Below, in pieces: positions 45,733 to 48,468 of a stretch of DNA of 48,468 nucleotides (position 1 is the first letter of the stretch; the number at the start of each line of letters is the position of its first letter). The notes under the pieces were generated by a model. The model was not told where the DNA came from, did not search any database, and saw only the letters and a program-made list of their open reading frames with translations. A program made the translations under genes and the position numbers. The stretch is from a virus, in the IMG/VR virus record IMGVR_UViG_3300017779_000017, positions 1 to 48,468 of that record; one strand, given 5' to 3'.

Positions 45733-45975
45733 ATGAACAAAGATGAAACAAAACAAGCAATACAAGATGTATTGACTGACGGCTTATTCCTCAAAGAGGA
45801 TACAGTATTTGATTGGACTACAACATTTGAAGCTCTAGGACTAGATAGCTTAGATAAGATTGAATGTAAAATGACAATCGAAGATGGATTAAGCGTAACA
45901 TTACCAGAAGATAGCTTTGCAGGTGACGTGCTAACTGTAGAAGATGCTGTTAACTTGGTAATGGAGCATGCATAA
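45733..45975 (+). CDS. Acyl carrier protein
   Basis: An 80-aa acidic four-helix protein of the expected size. FEALGLDSLDKIECKMTIED at residues 32-51 contains the DSL motif; S39 is the phosphopantetheine attachment site. LPEDSFAGDVLTVEDAVNLV completes the ACP pattern. It carries acyl or aminoacyl groups as thioesters. AAAGGAT stands before the ATG. It lies between the SPASM-like radical SAM gene and the SGNH gene, and a phage AcpS (38653) could activate it. No condensing enzyme or adenylation domain is visible in the window, so the loading enzyme is either host-encoded or elsewhere. Confidence 0.92.
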   Translation: MNKDETKQAIQDVLTDGLFLKEDTVFDWTTTFEALGLDSLDKIECKMTIEDGLSVTLPEDSFAGDVLTVEDAVNLVMEHA

Positions 45976-46639
45976 CTATAAAAAATTAGTTGTAGCTGGT
46001 TGCAGTGTAAGTGATAGGGGCGGTGGAGTAGACTGGTGTTATGGAGATAAACTAGCTGAACTACTAGATGCTGAATACGATCATCAAGGTGTAATCATTG
46101 GCAGCAACGATAGAATATTCCGTGTAGTAACAAACAGAGTTATTGAAAGACACATAGACAGCAGCACACTTGTTGTAATACAATACAGTAATCCATTAAG
46201 ACGAGAATTTTGGACTTGTAACGAACCAGATGCTGGTAGACCTCACCGTAGACCTATACCATTAGAAGAACCCTATGATGATGGCTGGCTGATTCGTTAT
46301 AAACCGAATGCAGCCCGTTGGCAAGTAAACAAACACAATAAAAAGTTTTTTGAACTATACGAAACACAGTTTAGCAACCAGAGGTTTGTATATGAAAACT
46401 TTAGAGCTCAGCACTATGCTTTTATGCATATGCTGGTTGCACATCACATCCCACATGTATTTTTAAATGCTTGGGAATACTTTGACAGACGACAGTTAAC
46501 TTTCACACCTACAAGTCTAGTAATAAACATAACCAAAGATAACTTTCCTGAAGAACTTCAGCAAAAACCCAGAGACTTTCATTTTAGTAACGAAGGACAT
46601 ATAGAAATAGCCAACAGGATATACAGTGCGTTACAATAG
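45968..46639 (+). CDS. SGNH/GDSL hydrolase-like protein
   Basis: A 223-aa protein. KKLVVAGCSVSDRGGG near residues 5-20 is the block-I region (G-C-S in place of GDS), and FHFSNEGHIEIANRI near 203-217 fits block V (H near the C-terminus, usually DxxH). Such enzymes hydrolyse or transfer acyl esters, for example O-acetyl groups on sugars; with an ACP beside it, thioester release or acyl transfer is attractive (inference). The middle carries polar and Arg-rich segments. The start overlaps the ACP gene by 8 bases. The Asp of block V is replaced, so activity is uncertain. Confidence 0.68.
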   Translation: MHNYKKLVVAGCSVSDRGGGVDWCYGDKLAELLDAEYDHQGVIIGSNDRIFRVVTNRVIERHIDSSTLVVIQYSNPLRREFWTCNEPDAGRPHRRPIPLEEPYDDGWLIRYKPNAARWQVNKHNKKFFELYETQFSNQRFVYENFRAQHYAFMHMLVAHHIPHVFLNAWEYFDRRQLTFTPTSLVINITKDNFPEELQQKPRDFHFSNEGHIEIANRIYSALQ

Positions 46640-47456
46640 AATAATACTGCTAGGGTTTCCCAAGACAGGAAACACAACCATACACAATACACTGCGTCAT
46701 TTAGGTTATGACAGTTTTATACAGCATTGGACTGATGTAGAACCTGCACACATGGCTGAACCCGACAATATAGAAGCGTCACAGAAGCTGGTGTTAAACA
46801 TACCAGAGAACAGTGGAGCAGCACTAGGCACACTGGGTCAGTTAAGTTTGTGGAAACAGTATACCGAGCGTTATCCTGATGCACTATTTGTATTAAACAC
46901 ACGAAGCGATAGAAGTCACTTAACAAGTATATACAAGCATGCATGGTATGATTGGGAACAAAATGGACAAATTAGCACTTGGAAAACATCTTATTGGCCA
47001 CCAAATGCCCAAGTCGGTTTCAGAAGATTAAGTGCCAAACACAAACACGAAAGCAATATAGAACAAAACATCGGTGATGTAGCATACATTTGTGTTGATA
47101 TAGGAGAACCTGGCTGGCAAGACACACTGGTAAAGTTGATAGATCCCAATGCCGATATCAACAAGTTATTAACAACGGGCTACAGTTATCCAGGATTTCA
47201 ATTTGAAAGTGTGCAAATGCGTAGTAAGTTAACTGAACTACATAGTAATTACCGTTTAGACAGTAGCTTACCCGTAGAATACATGAATGAGATCAACAGT
47301 GTAGTAGATGCTACACTCGACGCAATAGAATGCGACAAACAGTTACAAGCTCATATGGAGAAGGAACGCTACCACTTAGAACATCTAAAAACTCACAGAA
47401 CAGCTGCAGAACAACTAAGAGCAGAACTGAAACAATTTTGGGCCGAATCCAGCTAG
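46626..47456 (+). CDS. Sulfotransferase (PAPS-dependent type)
   Basis: A 276-aa protein. IILLGFPKTGNTTIHNTLRHLGY at the N-terminus contains the 5'-phosphosulfate loop (PKTGNTT), the hallmark of PAPS-dependent sulfotransferases. A middle segment (ALFVLNTRSDRSHLTSIYKHAW near 99-120) fits the 3'-phosphate binding strand and helix. The C-terminus is a long charged helix. It would sulfate a hydroxyl or amine, probably of a glycan or the product of this pathway. Start GTG, overlapping the SGNH gene by 14 bases, with AGGA upstream. Last gene of the plus operon. Confidence 0.85.
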   Translation: MRYNRIILLGFPKTGNTTIHNTLRHLGYDSFIQHWTDVEPAHMAEPDNIEASQKLVLNIPENSGAALGTLGQLSLWKQYTERYPDALFVLNTRSDRSHLTSIYKHAWYDWEQNGQISTWKTSYWPPNAQVGFRRLSAKHKHESNIEQNIGDVAYICVDIGEPGWQDTLVKLIDPNADINKLLTTGYSYPGFQFESVQMRSKLTELHSNYRLDSSLPVEYMNEINSVVDATLDAIECDKQLQAHMEKERYHLEHLKTHRTAAEQLRAELKQFWAESS

Positions 47457-47477
47457 ACTACAACACCTAAATGCATT

Positions 47478-47506
47478 GCGGCGAAGCCGCTTTAGCTCAA
47501 TTTTTT
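47478..47506 (+). terminator. Candidate terminator after the accessory operon
   Basis: GCGGC-gaa-GCCGC hairpin (47478-47490) followed after 10 bases by a T6 run (47501-47506). The T-run is farther from the stem than in a classic rho-independent terminator, so efficiency is uncertain. The rest of the gap to 47587 holds a GGTCTATAGACC palindrome and no ORF. Confidence 0.5.
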
Positions 47507-47586
47507 CAACCTCATTAAGTATACAGTTAACCACCAGGTCTATAGACCAGCAAAGGCTAAAATTCAGTGCGTAAAATTTTTTATAG

Positions 47587-48063
47587 CTATAACCGTGAAT
47601 GGAGATTCAAAGCTGCTACCCAGTCATCTATTGATATTATATCTTTAACAGGAGTATACAGGCTTTTATAATAGTAACTGTTGGTATCTATGCAAGAGTA
47701 TTGATGACTACTATGATTCCAATCAGTTAGTTGAATCTCTAATAGTTCCTCGGGTGAGAGATCTGTTAGCGGAAGATAAATCTCATCTTTTAATCTATCT
47801 ATACCAAACTCTTTGCATATAGTAAGCCAATCTGATTCTGTAGGATTAGTGTATGGATGTATTGCACGACGAAGCTGATCCCGACTTACATAAGCACTAC
47901 CAACAGCCATCAGTAATTTTTCATACTTAAACGTGCTGAATATGTCGTGATCACAAGCATGTCCATGGATACAGTAAGTATCCTGAATGGGAAAGTCACG
48001 GAATACATCGCTGTAATCTATATCACCTGGATCGTAAGGATAACTTTGCTCACTCATGTTCAT
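47587..48063 (-). CDS. Unknown protein (158 aa)
   Basis: No family recognised. The N-terminus MNMSEQSYPYDPGDIDYSDVF is acidic and Tyr/Pro-rich; CIHGHACDHD near residues 31-40 (C, H, C, H, D) could bind a metal. The rest is mixed alpha/beta with a long acidic helix (LTDLSPEELLEIQLTDW). ATG 48063 is chosen because the late promoter TATAAATAC lies 4 bases upstream with no Shine-Dalgarno site; another ATG at 48057 is possible. The Cys-rich extension to 48264 would run back through this promoter and is rejected. Single-gene unit with no visible partner. Confidence 0.6.
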   Translation of the reverse strand: MNMSEQSYPYDPGDIDYSDVFRDFPIQDTYCIHGHACDHDIFSTFKYEKLLMAVGSAYVSRDQLRRAIHPYTNPTESDWLTICKEFGIDRLKDEIYLPLTDLSPEELLEIQLTDWNHSSHQYSCIDTNSYYYKSLYTPVKDIISIDDWVAALNLHSRL

Positions 48064-48067
48064 GTTA

Positions 48068-48076
48068 GTATTTATA
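48068..48076 (-). promoter_or_regulatory. Late promoter (TATAAATAC) giving a leaderless transcript
   Basis: Minus-strand TATAAATAC, then TAAC, then the ATG at 48063: the same 4-base gap as at 16799 and 43789, so the predicted transcript starts at the A of ATG. Confidence 0.65.
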
Positions 48077-48180
48077 GTGCTACATTGTAACACAGTAGCA
48101 GGACGACATCTAACCCACATACACGTGTTGTAACGCACTAAATATAGCCTAAAACGAACGTAAAGAGGGAGAACTATATA

Positions 48181-48273
48181 GTGAATAACTGGATAAAGAT
48201 CATAGCGTATATATGGGTAACAGCAGTATGGACAACTATAGTATACGGAACAGTAATAACACATATAGTGTGA
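48181..48273 (+). CDS. Small single-helix membrane peptide (30 aa, GTG start)
   Basis: GTG 48181 has GGGAG nine bases upstream. The product MNNWIKIIAYIWVTAVWTTI... is one hydrophobic helix with a Lys near the N-terminus, typical of small membrane proteins. A CTAAATAT element at 48138-48145 could be a weak late promoter. Possible roles include a holin-like or membrane regulator, but nothing in the sequence decides this. It overlaps, in another frame, an 83-aa ORF reading that lacks a ribosome site. Confidence 0.5.
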   Translation: MNNWIKIIAYIWVTAVWTTIVYGTVITHIV

Positions 48274-48275
48274 AC

Positions 48276-48464
48276 ATGATCATACGTAGTAGTAAAGAAG
48301 AAGACAACTGTATATCAAGGTCTGCAAACGGCATCCCTTGTATGCACAGTGCATTGCACAGTAGCATAATAGCACACATCAGAAGGTTCAAACGAAGCAC
48401 CATTGACTATAGTATACGAAAAGGTTTATACAGTGACAAAAAGACCATAGTGGACCGTTGGTAA
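48276..48464 (+). CDS. Small basic protein of unknown function (62 aa)
   Basis: ATG 48276, two bases after the stop of the membrane peptide, opens a frame to TAA at 48464. The product begins MIIRSSKEEDNCISRS and ends in a Lys/Arg-rich helix (RRFKRSTIDYSIRKGLYSD). No family is recognised. A longer reading from 48213 overlaps the membrane peptide in a different frame and has no good start. Coupling to the peptide gene is the better model. Low certainty that it is a real gene. Confidence 0.4.
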   Translation: MIIRSSKEEDNCISRSANGIPCMHSALHSSIIAHIRRFKRSTIDYSIRKGLYSDKKTIVDRW

Positions 48465-48468
48465 AAAA

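Noticed and set aside
48064-48264. Cys/Tyr-rich N-terminal extension of the 158-aa minus gene
   Set aside because: It runs back through the late promoter at 48068-48076 and across the divergent gene region, and the ATG at 48063 sits at the promoter-defined start.
48213-48275. Longer 83-aa reading of the last plus-strand ORF
   Set aside because: It overlaps the membrane peptide ORF in another frame and lacks a ribosome site; the shorter start at 48276 follows the peptide stop directly.

Overview
The window is part of the genome of a T4-like marine myovirus. It is AT-rich, tightly packed and has short or overlapping gene junctions. Recognisable T4-type genes include a gp26-type baseplate/tail protein, gp46/gp47 recombination nuclease, gp55 late sigma factor, gp53, gp5-like spike, gp25 and gp6. 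The overall style (giant baseplate gene after gp6, twitch-type radical SAM protein, many GT-A glycosyltransferases) resembles phages of marine cyanobacteria and SAR11-type alphaproteobacteria. The host cannot be fixed from this window. I found no tRNA, CRISPR array, insertion sequence or integrase.

Layout. (1) 1-4803, minus: two paralogous tape-measure-like proteins with a kinase-like gene between them, joined by TAATG stop/start overlaps; the 1012-aa paralogue carries a GH19 muramidase/chitinase-type domain. (2) 4880-5952, plus: gp26-type protein followed by an 81-aa ORF that a canonical -1 slippery site would fuse to it, as in tail assembly chaperones. (3) 5953-6924: a small unknown minus gene, then a 528-bp non-coding stretch rich in hairpins, a candidate structured RNA read from the minus strand. 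(4) 6925-11292, minus: Hjc-like nuclease, a 48-aa ORF, gp46, gp47 and gp55, driven by a sigma70-like promoter. (5) 11382-34571, plus: nucleotidyltransferase and the baseplate/tail-fibre operon, including a 3849-aa protein. (6) 34643-47456: accessory region with four GT-A-like or unknown proteins, a phosphopantetheinyl transferase (AcpS), two radical SAM proteins, an acyl carrier protein, a PLP aminotransferase, an SGNH hydrolase-like protein, a sulfotransferase, a P-loop protein, and a three-gene minus block. (7) 47587-48464: small unknown genes, including a one-helix membrane peptide.

Regulation. Late promoters with the T4-type core (N)ATAAATAC occur at nearly every operon start, which fits the gp55 gene. 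At three of them the distance to ATG is such that the predicted transcript starts at the A of ATG, giving leaderless mRNAs. Sigma70-like promoters precede gp55 (minus) and the accessory region (plus, 34589).

The most interesting content is the carrier-protein island at 38653-47456: an ACP and the enzyme that would activate it, together with radical SAM, aminotransferase, SGNH, sulfotransferase and glycosyltransferase genes. This looks like a phage-encoded carrier-protein-dependent tailoring pathway. Its product is unknown; a decorated glycan or a modified peptide are the two readings I favour.
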